DNA from: DATKDU01 sp035649415
Lineage (GTDB): Bacteria; Planctomycetota; Planctomycetia; Pirellulales; Pirellulaceae
Direction of reading: 5' to 3'
Assembly: GCA_035649415.1 (NCBI GenBank)
Contig: DASRJP010000178.1
Span: 1-14,401 of the forward strand
DNA length: 14,401 nt
The notes beneath the pieces were generated by a model. The model saw only the letters and a list, made by a program, of their open reading frames with translations, did no database searches and was not told the DNA's origin. Of this stretch, positions 1 to 7,041 are shown in pieces. A program made the position numbers and the translations under genes. Within the stretch, counting starts at the first letter, position 1, and the number at the start of each line of letters is the position of its first letter.

Positions 1-732
1 GATCAGGTTCATGGCGGTCTCGCGAAAGACGCCCGTCGGCTGGCCGTGGGCAGCGCGCAGAATCTCGCCGCCATCCGGCGCTTTGGTTTGGAAATTCACC
101 CCCGCCAGCTCCATCGCCTTGGCGTTGGCCAGGCACATGTGTCCCGTGCCATGCGTAAGCACGACCGGATGGTCCGGCGAGACGCGGCTAAGGGCATCAG
201 CCACCGGATATCCCTGCACGCTGGGCTCTGGCGGCATTTTCCACTTCCCCTGGTGCCAGCCGCGGCCCTCGATCCATTTGCCTTTGGGCGTTTTCTTCGC
301 CGCTTCGGCGACGCGCGCGACGACGTCTTCCCATGTCGCCGAGTCACTCACGTCGAGCTTGAGCTTCTGCTCTCCCAGCGACAGGAAATGTCCGTGCCCC
401 TCGATGAAGCCGGGGACGACGAGTTTTCCCTTTAGTTCGATTACCCGCGTCTGCGGTCCAATCCTCGCGGCAATCTCCTCGTCGCTCCCCACCGCAGCGA
501 TCTGCTCGCCCCGCACGGCCACCGCCTGCGCCTCGGGCCGCATCGGGTCCATCGTAACCACTTTACCGCCGCGCAGAACAAGGTCGGCAGCCGGTGCCCG
601 CTCGCTCCTGGCCGGCTCGTCGGCGCGGCCGCCGCTACATGCGCCGAAAACAATGAGGCACAACAGCCAGCGTGGACAGGCGATGCTGCAAATACCTGCG
701 CTACAATTCGGCTGCTCCGCGCAAACGACCAT
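1..732 (-). CDS. Exported amidohydrolase family 3 (YtcJ-like), 3' end cut by window
   Basis: The first 244 residues of a metal-dependent hydrolase; the C-terminal part lies beyond the left edge. After an N-terminal hydrophobic stretch (about residues 21-31, ending in a Cys) and an Ala/Arg-rich linker comes the amidohydrolase N-terminal beta domain (LVLRGGKVVTMD, about residues 51-62). Next is the metal-binding segment VVPGFIEGHGH, with an HxH pair on the first strand of the barrel. Motifs typical of YtcJ-like enzymes follow, such as GKWIEGRGWHQGKW and PVVLTHGTGHMCLANAKAM. Family members hydrolyse C-N bonds, but the substrate cannot be read from this fragment. The ATG at 732 is preceded by GGAAGAGG at 739-746 (6-nt spacing), which fixes the start. 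The gene follows the zinc-ribbon membrane protein by 33 bp on the same strand, so the two may be co-transcribed. The hydrophobic stretch resembles a lipoprotein signal (FGAC), but Phe at -3 is atypical; export is likely, lipidation uncertain. Confidence 0.85.
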   Translation of the reverse strand, partial: MVVCAEQPNCSAGICSIACPRWLLCLIVFGACSGGRADEPARSERAPAADLVLRGGKVVTMDPMRPEAQAVAVRGEQIAAVGSDEEIAARIGPQTRVIELKGKLVVPGFIEGHGHFLSLGEQKLKLDVSDSATWEDVVARVAEAAKKTPKGKWIEGRGWHQGKWKMPPEPSVQGYPVADALSRVSPDHPVVLTHGTGHMCLANAKAMELAGVNFQTKAPDGGEILRAAHGQPTGVFRETAMNLI

Positions 733-765
733 AGAGCACCTCTTCCAATCAGATTCGACGGGCCA

Positions 766-1767
766 TTATGCACGATCCTGCGGCTTGGAATCATTCCCTG
801 AAGTCCAAAATCCAAACAGCCGGTGGAACACGATTCCAACGATGAACGCGACAAGGATGCCGGCCACGATCGGGGCGAGTTCGTCATCGGTGAACGGTTG
901 TTCGCGCACTGCCGCCAAGGAAACCACCCAAATAAGCGCCACAACAGCCACGGCGAGAATCGGCCAGAACCACCGTTTTCCCGCGCGCGTCACCCAGCGT
1001 CCCGCCACGATCCCGATCACGCATCCGGCGGCATAGCCAGCCAGGAGCATCCAGTAACCTGCTATGCGGGAATACCGCTCTTCGCGCTTGCCTTCTGCAA
1101 ACGATTGCATCCACGCCCATCCGGCCCCAATCGCCAGCGTCGCACTGCCGAAAAAAGTGCTGGAGAGCACGACCACGGTGCGGGCCAGTTCCGCCAGCCG
1201 CGCGAGCATCGTCGGCACTTCGCCGCGCTTCCAAAAACGTACGATTGGCCGGATCCAGAGCCACCACAGCAAGTAGCCGCCGCTCCCCAATCCGGCCAGT
1301 ACTCCGAAGACCCAGGCTCCCCAGAACAGCACGTCGGAATAATTCGGACCGCAACACTTCGACACCAAGGCCCCTAGAGGAAAGCAAACTCCCACGAAGG
1401 CGACAGTCGAGGCTGCGGCCACCAATCCCATCACCACCAGTGATTCGACGAACGAGCCGATCTGGCCAAAAGGGGCAAACGGCTTTCCGGCCCGCTTCCA
1501 GGCGATGGAGAACCAGATGGTGCGGGCCAGCGCAAATGCCGAGACGCCCCACAGCACGGCGCCCCACTCGTGGGCTGCAAGCGTAACGGTGAGTAGCAGG
1601 CAGACGTAGGTTGTGGCGATGAACAGCTCCGCCAGCGAGAACGCCCATGGATTCTTCTTCCCGGCCGAGAGGCCTGCGGCATTGCTCGGCGCGATTGGCC
1701 ACTGGCAGCGCGGGCAGACGGCAGCGTCGGCCAGTAGTTCAGCATCGCAATGAGTGCAGCGAGACAT
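766..1767 (-). CDS. Zinc-ribbon multi-pass membrane protein of unknown function
   Basis: A 333-residue protein. It begins with a Cys4 zinc ribbon (C4-x2-C7 and C18-x2-C21, in MSRCTHCDAEL...CPRCQWPI), followed by about eight hydrophobic segments that fill the rest of the chain. The ATG at 1767 is chosen because the zinc ribbon starts immediately after it. An in-frame start at 1875 would add 36 residues with no family features and would run into the divergent gene. No clear Shine-Dalgarno sequence precedes 1767. Zinc ribbons on the cytoplasmic side of membrane proteins are common in planctomycetes and usually have no assigned role. I cannot name a substrate or partner. It is the upstream gene of a probable two-gene unit with the amidohydrolase. 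Confidence 0.8.
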   Translation of the reverse strand: MSRCTHCDAELLADAAVCPRCQWPIAPSNAAGLSAGKKNPWAFSLAELFIATTYVCLLLTVTLAAHEWGAVLWGVSAFALARTIWFSIAWKRAGKPFAPFGQIGSFVESLVVMGLVAAASTVAFVGVCFPLGALVSKCCGPNYSDVLFWGAWVFGVLAGLGSGGYLLWWLWIRPIVRFWKRGEVPTMLARLAELARTVVVLSSTFFGSATLAIGAGWAWMQSFAEGKREERYSRIAGYWMLLAGYAAGCVIGIVAGRWVTRAGKRWFWPILAVAVVALIWVVSLAAVREQPFTDDELAPIVAGILVAFIVGIVFHRLFGFWTSGNDSKPQDRA

Positions 1768-1891
1768 GGAATGACAAACCGCCTGGCGCAATAACGGTCG
1801 CAGCGCGGTTATGGTACAAGTGAAAAAGAGCCTCAGGCAACTGGAATTTGCGCTGGCTTTGGTCAACGTCCCCATTCGGAACGCCCATACG
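1768..1891. promoter_or_regulatory. Divergent intergenic region with a small inverted repeat
   Basis: This 124-bp stretch separates the start codons of the zinc-ribbon membrane protein (leftward) and the alarmone hydrolase (rightward), so it should hold promoters for both. I cannot identify convincing -35/-10 boxes. The only structure seen is a short inverted repeat: ATAAC at 1791-1795 and GTTAT at 1808-1812, with one further pair inside (1797/1806). It could be an operator, but an arm of this length can occur by chance. Confidence 0.3.
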
Positions 1892-2422
1892 ATGCCGCCG
1901 CTGGTTCATCGCGCTGTCTCCTTTGCCGCCCGGGCCCATCGACACCAGCTTCGCAAGGACGGCGCTACGCCCTATGTCGCCCATCCCGTTCGCGTCGCCT
2001 TGACGCTGCTGACCATCTTCGGCATCGATGACGAGCAGACGCTGGCCGCAGCCGTGCTGCACGACACGATCGAGGACACTACCACCGACTTTGACGACCT
2101 GGCCGCCGAGTTTGGCCCCGAAGTGGCCCGCTACGTGGCGGCACTCACCAAGGACGCGCGCTTGCCGGAAGACGAGCGCGAAAGAGTCTTCTTTGAGGTA
2201 CTCGACCGCTCCCCCTGGCAGGTGCGGGCGATCAAGATGGCTGACTCGTATGACAACCTGCTGGACGGCGGCGGCAAGGTATCTCCGGAGAAAACGCTGG
2301 CGAAGGCGAAGAAGGCGCTGAAGCTGGGGGAGGGCCGGGAAGCTAGTCTCTTGAAAGGGGCTCAATCGCTTTCTCAGCTGATCGAAGCGACGGAGGAATC
2401 ACGACCGGGAGGTTGTGCATGA
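1892..2422 (+). CDS. Small alarmone hydrolase, HD domain (MESH1/SpoT hydrolase type)
   Basis: A 176-residue stand-alone HD-domain protein. It matches the hydrolase domain of RelA/SpoT proteins, which removes the 3'-pyrophosphate of (p)ppGpp using Mn2+. The expected residues are visible: the N-terminal helix with AHRHQLRKDGATPYVAHPV (His31 of the HP pair), HDTIEDT (His57-Asp58 metal ligands, Glu61-Asp62 catalytic pair) and IKMADSYDN (Asp118, fourth ligand). In the last motif the usual R-x-x-N is S-Y-D-N. There is no synthetase, TGS or ACT domain, and the length is close to that of MESH1-type enzymes (about 180 residues), so it is a hydrolase-only form. The ATG at 1892 is preferred because the family domain starts there; a start at 1811 would add 27 residues without homology. 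The stop overlaps the next start (ATGA), so the two genes are translationally coupled. MESH1 proteins can also cleave NADPH, so the substrate is not settled. Confidence 0.82.
   Translation: MPPLVHRAVSFAARAHRHQLRKDGATPYVAHPVRVALTLLTIFGIDDEQTLAAAVLHDTIEDTTTDFDDLAAEFGPEVARYVAALTKDARLPEDERERVFFEVLDRSPWQVRAIKMADSYDNLLDGGGKVSPEKTLAKAKKALKLGEGREASLLKGAQSLSQLIEATEESRPGGCA
2407..2412 (+). promoter_or_regulatory. Shine-Dalgarno GGGAGG inside the alarmone hydrolase 3' end
   Basis: GGGAGG lies 6 nt before the ATG at 2419, within the last codons of the upstream gene. It decides the start of the following gene at 2419 rather than the in-frame TTG at 2413, and it shows that the second gene has its own strong ribosome binding site in addition to the ATGA overlap. 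Confidence 0.7.
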
Positions 2423-2823
2423 TTCTGTTCCGTCCCGTCGGGCTGCGCGAACTGGAACTGATTGCCGCCAGTGACTGGCGCGCCTTTCCGCCGCGCCTGC
2501 CGCACCAGCCGATTTTCTACCCCGTTTTGACGCAGGTCTATGCACAGGCAATTGCCCAAAATTGGAACACGAAGGATCCGAACTCAGGCTACGCCGGATT
2601 TGTGACTCGGTTTGAAGTATCCGATGAATTCGCCGGCCGCTATCCCGTGCAAATCGTGGGCAGCCGCCAGGATCAGGAATTGTGGGTGCCGGCAGATGAA
2701 TTGGAAAAATTCAATGGGCAGATACGTGGAAAGATTCGCGTGATCGCAAGTTTCTACGGATGCGAATTCACGGGCGACATCAATCCCGCTACGAATCTTC
2801 CCGCATCAATTGGTCCAGCGTGA
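2419..2823 (+). CDS. Small protein of the 'ADP-ribosylation/crystallin J1' group
   Basis: A 134-residue soluble protein with no signal peptide or membrane segment. I recognise the pattern MILFRPVGLRELELIA, FPPRLPHQPIFYPVL, NTKDPNSGYAGFVTRFEV and QELWVPADELEKFN from a widespread bacterial family that databases usually label ADP-ribosylation/crystallin J1. That name was probably propagated automatically: the chain is far shorter than ADP-ribosylglycohydrolases (about 300 residues) and lacks their metal-binding Asp motifs, so no enzymatic role should be assumed. The conserved aromatic and acidic residues suggest a compact ligand-binding fold. The start overlaps the stop of the alarmone hydrolase by four bases (ATGA), so the two products are probably made together. 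The gene ends 7 bp from the stop of the convergent topoisomerase gene. Confidence 0.75.
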   Translation: MILFRPVGLRELELIAASDWRAFPPRLPHQPIFYPVLTQVYAQAIAQNWNTKDPNSGYAGFVTRFEVSDEFAGRYPVQIVGSRQDQELWVPADELEKFNGQIRGKIRVIASFYGCEFTGDINPATNLPASIGPA

Positions 2824-2830
2824 AGAGCCT

Positions 2831-3892
2831 TCAGCGCGCCTTTTCCAGGCGCTTCAGCAACGTAAGGAGAGCCTGCTCATAAGGCGTCATGCCGGATCGC
2901 GGACGAAATGGGAGCCGGCCGCATCGCGCCGCCAGCTCCCCTTGCAAGAACCACTGGACAATCTGCGGGTGAACATAGTACTTTCGGCAGATCGTCACGG
3001 TGTTACCCAGGGCCTCGGCCGCCTGGCGAACGGCCTGCGAGACGACCCGCTTGGCCTCCGCCATGGTCAGCGATTCTCCGGCTCCCGCGTGCAGCAGTTC
3101 AAGCACCAGCGCCGACGCTTTCCAGGTGCGAAAATCCTTCGCCGTGAATGGCTGGCCCGTGAGCGATTGCAAATAGCGGTTCACGTCGCTCGATTCCAGC
3201 CGCCGGAATTGCCGCCGGCCGAGCTGATATGTGAACAGCTCCTGCCCCGGCAGCTCCTGGCAAGCGCGAACGATGCGAGCCAGCCGCTGATCCTTGAGGT
3301 CGATCTCGTGCTCCTTGCCGCTTTTGCCGCGGAAGCGAAGCTTGACCTCGGCACCGTTGATTTTGGCATGCCGGCGGCGGAGCGTCGTCAGGCCATACGA
3401 ATCGTTGGCACGGACGTACTCCTCGTTGCCGACGCGGACCAGCGTCCGGTCGAGCAGCTCGACGACCGTTGCCACGACTTTGGTTTTCGTAAGTCCGTCA
3501 AGCGTCAAATGCCGTCGCACTTGCTGGCGGATCGCGGGGAGTGCCTGGCCGAACGCCCGCAGCTTGTCGAACTTGGTGCGATTGGCCAGCTCCTGCCACT
3601 GCGCGTGATAGAGATACTGCTTCCGTCCTTTGGCGTCGCGGCCGGTGGCCTGCAAGTGGCCGTTTTCGTGTGGGCAGATCCACACGTCGGTCCAGGCGGG
3701 GGGAATTACCAGCGCCTCGATTCGCGCAAGTTCATTCCGCGACCTGATGGGCTGTCCATTTTCGTGGAGATAGGAAAATCCATTGCCGCGCGTCACCCGC
3801 CGAATTCCAGGCGATTCGTCGCTGGTGTATTTCAGCCGCGCCCGCCGTGCCAGCTCCCGCGAAGATGCCACTGGCTTTAACTGGTGCTGCAT
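2831..3892 (-). CDS. DNA topoisomerase IB (poxvirus/bacterial type)
   Basis: A 353-residue enzyme that relaxes supercoils by nicking one strand through a 3'-phosphotyrosine. The N-terminal domain (about 1-95) has the family pattern GFSYLHENGQPI and RIEALVIPPAWTDVWICP. The catalytic domain follows. By comparison with vaccinia and Deinococcus enzymes, the active-site residues are Arg153 (RVGNEEY), a hairpin Lys (Lys190 or Lys193 in RGKSGKEH), Arg255 (KDFRTWKAS), Asn297 (GNTVT) and nucleophile Tyr306 (CRKYYVHP). Asn at 297 replaces the viral His, as in the Deinococcus enzyme; a second Tyr sits just before the nucleophile. The ATG at 3892 is supported by GGAGG at 3902-3906 and by family length; a longer frame to 4108 would overlap the upstream gene. 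It lies 58 bp downstream of the RarD-like gene on the same strand. Confidence 0.93.
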   Translation of the reverse strand: MQHQLKPVASSRELARRARLKYTSDESPGIRRVTRGNGFSYLHENGQPIRSRNELARIEALVIPPAWTDVWICPHENGHLQATGRDAKGRKQYLYHAQWQELANRTKFDKLRAFGQALPAIRQQVRRHLTLDGLTKTKVVATVVELLDRTLVRVGNEEYVRANDSYGLTTLRRRHAKINGAEVKLRFRGKSGKEHEIDLKDQRLARIVRACQELPGQELFTYQLGRRQFRRLESSDVNRYLQSLTGQPFTAKDFRTWKASALVLELLHAGAGESLTMAEAKRVVSQAVRQAAEALGNTVTICRKYYVHPQIVQWFLQGELAARCGRLPFRPRSGMTPYEQALLTLLKRLEKAR

Positions 3893-3901
3893 CCCGATTG
3901 A

Positions 3902-3906
3902 CCTCC
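3902..3906 (-). promoter_or_regulatory. Shine-Dalgarno GGAGG for topoisomerase IB
   Basis: GGAGG on the minus strand, 9 nt before the ATG at 3892, in the 58-bp gap after the RarD-like gene. It supports the short start of the topoisomerase over the 72-residue extension. Confidence 0.65.
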
Positions 3907-3950
3907 AATGGTTCCAATCCCGATGCAAGCAATCGCTATGCCAGTCTCGA

Positions 3951-4904
3951 CTACAAATCCTCCAGCGGCATTTCCGCCACCGAGTCTTCCAAACGCGGCT
4001 GCCGACTTCCCATTCGATAGGCCCACAGCGAATCGAAGATGTAGACGGCGACGGCGGCCCAGATGAACCCGAAGCTGATTTGCTTGACGGGGTCGAACTC
4101 CTCGCCAAAGGCCAGGAGGGCGACGAGGAACTGGAGCATTGGCCCGAGGAACTGTAGAAAGCCGATGGTCACAAACTTCAGCCGCCGCGCCGATGCGGCA
4201 AAGAACAGGAGCGGTATGGCGGTCGCCACGCCGGCAGTGATCAAGAGCGTGTAGACTTCCCACCCGCCGGCCGGCGCGCGGCCGGTCGCTTCCAGCCAGA
4301 TCACGCCGACAATTCCCAGCGGCGTCATCAGCAGCGTCTCGGCCGTCAGCCCGATCAGGCTGTCCACCGCCACCGTCTTGCGGCACAGGCCGTAAAACGC
4401 AAACGTGACGGCCAGCGTCAGCGCGATCCAGGGAAAAATGCCGCCGGCCACCGCCATCACCAAGACACCAATCGTCGCCAGACCGATGCCGACGATCTGC
4501 CCCAGCCGCAGACGCTCCTGAAGTACGATCACGCCCAGTGCCACGTTGGCCAGCGGCGTCAAAAAGTATCCCAGGCTGGATTGCATCACCTGGCCGGTCG
4601 AAACGGCCCACAAGAAGGTGAGCCAGTTCGCCGCAATCAGCAAGGTGCTGGCGGCCAGCATCGCCAGCACTCGTGGCGTGCGGAATGCCGCGACCAGTTC
4701 CGGCCAGCGGCGATGCGCTGAGACAATGACCGCCAAGAGCAGGAACGACCAGATCCCGCGGTGTGCCAGGATCTCCAGTGGCCTGGCCTCATAGGCAAAC
4801 AGCGCCTTGAAGAACAGGGGAAAGACGCCCCACAGACCGTAAGCAGCCAGGCCGTACAGGACGCCGAGGCGGGCGGCCTGGCGCTGGGAGTGTTCGTCAG
4901 CCAC
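3951..4904 (-). CDS. rarD: RarD-like EamA-family transporter
   Basis: A 317-residue inner-membrane protein with about ten hydrophobic helices arranged as two EamA repeats. The start motif GLAAYGLWGVFPLFFK and the segments LEILAHRGIWSF, ANWLTFLWAVSTGQVMQSSLGYF, IPLLFFAASARRL and GFLQFLGPMLQFL are those of RarD (named for chloramphenicol sensitivity in Pseudomonas). Members belong to the drug/metabolite transporter superfamily; the natural substrate of RarD is not firmly known. The start is GTG at 4904, supported by GGGAGG at 4911-4916 (6-nt spacing). The gene precedes topoisomerase IB by 58 bp on the same strand, so read-through is likely, but I see no functional link between the two products. 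Confidence 0.9.
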   Translation of the reverse strand: MADEHSQRQAARLGVLYGLAAYGLWGVFPLFFKALFAYEARPLEILAHRGIWSFLLLAVIVSAHRRWPELVAAFRTPRVLAMLAASTLLIAANWLTFLWAVSTGQVMQSSLGYFLTPLANVALGVIVLQERLRLGQIVGIGLATIGVLVMAVAGGIFPWIALTLAVTFAFYGLCRKTVAVDSLIGLTAETLLMTPLGIVGVIWLEATGRAPAGGWEVYTLLITAGVATAIPLLFFAASARRLKFVTIGFLQFLGPMLQFLVALLAFGEEFDPVKQISFGFIWAAVAVYIFDSLWAYRMGSRQPRLEDSVAEMPLEDL

Positions 4905-4975
4905 GCGCCGCCTCCCTCGGGGGTGGCACGTTGCTCGCGCTAGAATGCCTGTGATTCACCGAATGCACTTGCATA

Positions 4976-5455
4976 TCACTGCGCCGCAGCTCGCGAAATT
5001 CCCCAATTGCGAACACCGGCGGACGCGATGAATCGACATGTGTGCGAAAACACTGCCAGGGCCAGCGTCGCGTCGATGAGTATCTGAGTCTTCCCCCACG
5101 GTCCTGGCCGCGCGGGGATGAACGGTTCTTCCGCAAACAACTCCTGGACTCTCAACCATTCGCAAGACGCCCAAATCGGGGTTAGCGTCAGCGCGAGAAA
5201 TGCAGCCAGCATCCACAAGCCGCGGTCGCTGCGCCATCTGCACAAGAAAAGTGCATAAAAGCTGTGCGCAATTAACGTCAAACCAGTAAAGATGGCTACT
5301 TTACACTGCGGTGGAACTACGAACATCAATGCAATCGCAACAACCCCGCCGATAAAATACCACTTTGCATTCGCAATATTGGAGTCTATCTCGCTATCGT
5401 CCATCAACAAGAACTTTGGTTGAGTGGACCCGCGACTGAGCGAAGAGTTCATCAC
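4976..5455 (-). CDS. Small four-helix membrane protein, unknown function
   Basis: A 159-residue protein with four predicted membrane segments (near residues 32-48, 52-71, 79-101 and 125-144) and no family I recognise. The start is GTG at 5455, whose GTGA overlaps the stop of the DUF1501 gene. An ATG directly after it (5452) is equally possible, and an in-frame ATG at 5404 would remove a short hydrophilic leader. AAGGGG at 5464-5469 gives a ribosome binding site 8 nt before the GTG. The tight overlap suggests translational coupling to the DUF1501 protein. Base usage is less GC-rich than in the neighbours (for instance 5261-5420), consistent with a poorly conserved or recently acquired gene. 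Confidence 0.65.
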   Translation of the reverse strand: MMNSSLSRGSTQPKFLLMDDSEIDSNIANAKWYFIGGVVAIALMFVVPPQCKVAIFTGLTLIAHSFYALFLCRWRSDRGLWMLAAFLALTLTPIWASCEWLRVQELFAEEPFIPARPGPWGKTQILIDATLALAVFSHTCRFIASAGVRNWGISRAAAQ

Positions 5456-6921
5456 ACCAGAATCCCCTTCACCACCTCCCCATGCACATCCGTCAGCCGG
5501 TAATCCCTTCCCTGGAACTTGAAGGTCAGCTTCTCGTGGTCAATGCCGAGGAGGTGCAGTAGCGTCGCATTTAGATCGTGAACGTGGACCGGGTCCTTGG
5601 CGATGTTATAAGAGAAATCGTCGGTCTCGCCGTAGGTCGTGCCGGATTTAATGCCGCCGCCGGCCAGCCAGATCGTGAAGCAGCGGGGGTGATGGTCGCG
5701 GCCGTAGTCGTCGGCAGTGAGTTTCCCCTGGCAATAAACGGTGCGGCCGAATTCGCCCCCCCAGACGACGAGCGTGTCATTGAGCATTCCGCGGTCTTTG
5801 AGATCGGCAATGAGGGCCGCGCTGGCCTGGTCGGTGTCCTGACACTGCATCGGCAGTTGCTTGGGGAGCTTGAAATGCTGGTCCCAGCCGCGGTGGAAAA
5901 GCTGGATGAACCTCACGCCCCGCTCCGCCAGCCGCCGCGCGAGCAGGCAGTTGTAGGCGTAGGTGCCGGGCTTATTGACATCCGGCCCATATCGATCGAG
6001 GACGCCCTGCGGCTCACTGGAGATGTCAGTCAGCTCCGGCACCGACGACTGCATCCGAAATGCCATCTCATACTGCGCCGTGCGGGCGGCAATTTCCGGA
6101 TCGCCCTGCTCTTTCAGTTTCAGCTCGTTCAGTTTGGCCAGGTCGTCGAGCTGCCGCCGCCGCGTCTGGGCATCGATGCCCGCGGGGTTCGACAAATACA
6201 GCACCGGATCGCCAGAGGAGCGGAACTTGACCCCCTGGTACTTGCTCGGCAAAAAGCCGCTCCCCCACAGCCGATCGTAGAGCGGCTGGTCGGCCGGATT
6301 GCCGCTCCCCTGCGAGACCATGACCACGAACGCGGGCAGATCGCGGCTTTCGCTCCCCAGACCATAGGCCAGCCACGAGCCGAGGCTCGGCCGGCCGGCA
6401 AGTTGCGCCCCGGTCTGAAAGAACGTGATCGCCGGGTCGTGGTTGATTGCTTCCGTGTAAAGCGACTTCACGAAGCACAGCTCGTCGGCGACTTTGGCCG
6501 TGTGCGGCATCAGCTCGCTCACCCACGCTCCGCTGGCGCCGTGCTGCGCGAACTGAAACTTGCTCGGAGCTACGGGAAAATTGGTCTGCCGGCTGGTCAT
6601 CCCGGTCAATCGCTGTCCCTTGCGGATCGAATCGGGGAGCTCGCTGCCGCGCAGGTCGGCCAGCTTGGGCTTGTAGTCATAGAGGTCCATCTGGCTCGGC
6701 GCGCCCGACTGAAACAGATAGATGACCCGACGCACCTTGGGCGTGAAATTCGGAAAGCCGGGCAGTCCGCCGATTTTCGTGGAGTCGCCGGGCTGCTGAC
6801 CGGCCGCGAGAGAGTCTTCCGCCAGCAGCGTCGCCAGGGCGGCAGTGCCCAGGCCCAGGCCGCCGGCGGAAAGGAAGGCGCGGCGGGAGGCCGTTACCAA
6901 AGGATCGAAGGATGGAGTCAT
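5452..6921 (-). CDS. DUF1501 family protein, Tat-exported
   Basis: A 489-residue protein of the DUF1501 family, which is greatly expanded in planctomycetes and distantly related to the alkaline phosphatase/sulfatase superfamily; no reaction has been assigned. It begins with a twin-arginine signal (SRRAFLSAGGLG at residues 12-23, then a hydrophobic Ala/Leu stretch), so it is exported folded. Family hallmarks include VIYLFQSGAPSQMDLYDYKP near the mature N-terminus, RGVRFIQLFHRGWDQH, and the C-terminal block from residue 388: GGEFGRT, GRDHHPRCFTIWLAGGG, YGETDDFSYNI and HDLNATLLHLLGID. Length is normal for the family. Such genes usually sit directly beside a DUF1549/DUF1553 gene; here none adjoins it, and the one in this window begins 4.4 kb away. 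No good ribosome binding site precedes the ATG at 6921. Confidence 0.93.
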   Translation of the reverse strand: MTPSFDPLVTASRRAFLSAGGLGLGTAALATLLAEDSLAAGQQPGDSTKIGGLPGFPNFTPKVRRVIYLFQSGAPSQMDLYDYKPKLADLRGSELPDSIRKGQRLTGMTSRQTNFPVAPSKFQFAQHGASGAWVSELMPHTAKVADELCFVKSLYTEAINHDPAITFFQTGAQLAGRPSLGSWLAYGLGSESRDLPAFVVMVSQGSGNPADQPLYDRLWGSGFLPSKYQGVKFRSSGDPVLYLSNPAGIDAQTRRRQLDDLAKLNELKLKEQGDPEIAARTAQYEMAFRMQSSVPELTDISSEPQGVLDRYGPDVNKPGTYAYNCLLARRLAERGVRFIQLFHRGWDQHFKLPKQLPMQCQDTDQASAALIADLKDRGMLNDTLVVWGGEFGRTVYCQGKLTADDYGRDHHPRCFTIWLAGGGIKSGTTYGETDDFSYNIAKDPVHVHDLNATLLHLLGIDHEKLTFKFQGRDYRLTDVHGEVVKGILV

Positions 6922-6988
6922 GTCGCGCTCGCAGTCCAGTCACGGGGACTGCCTAGCAGCCTAACACGCCGCGGGGCAAGCGCAAAGT

Positions 6989-7015
6989 CGATCGCTATTC
7001 GGAGGAAGGCGATCG
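6989..7015. terminator. Hairpin downstream of the DUF4190-like gene
   Basis: A perfect 7-bp inverted repeat, CGATCGC (6989-6995) and GCGATCG (7009-7015), with a 13-nt loop. It starts 27 nt after the stop of the leftward gene 7042-7509 and lies 67 nt before the DUF1501 start. On the leftward transcript only a short TTT follows, so if it is a terminator it is not a classic intrinsic one. It could instead be a regulatory site for the DUF1501 gene. Confidence 0.3.
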
Positions 7016-7041
7016 TACGTCGCGCTTGTTGGGGATCGGGA

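Noticed and set aside
636..732. Lipoprotein signal on the amidohydrolase
   Set aside because: The candidate box is F-G-A-C with Phe at -3, which is atypical; export is plausible but lipidation is not supported strongly enough to call.
2810..3880. A 356-codon plus-strand frame across the topoisomerase gene
   Set aside because: The minus strand carries all type IB active-site motifs over the same bases; the plus frame shows no domain.
3893..4108. N-terminal extension of topoisomerase IB to an upstream start
   Set aside because: It would overlap the RarD-like gene by 158 bp, encodes Arg/Ser/Trp-rich sequence without homology, and a good ribosome binding site supports the ATG at 3892.
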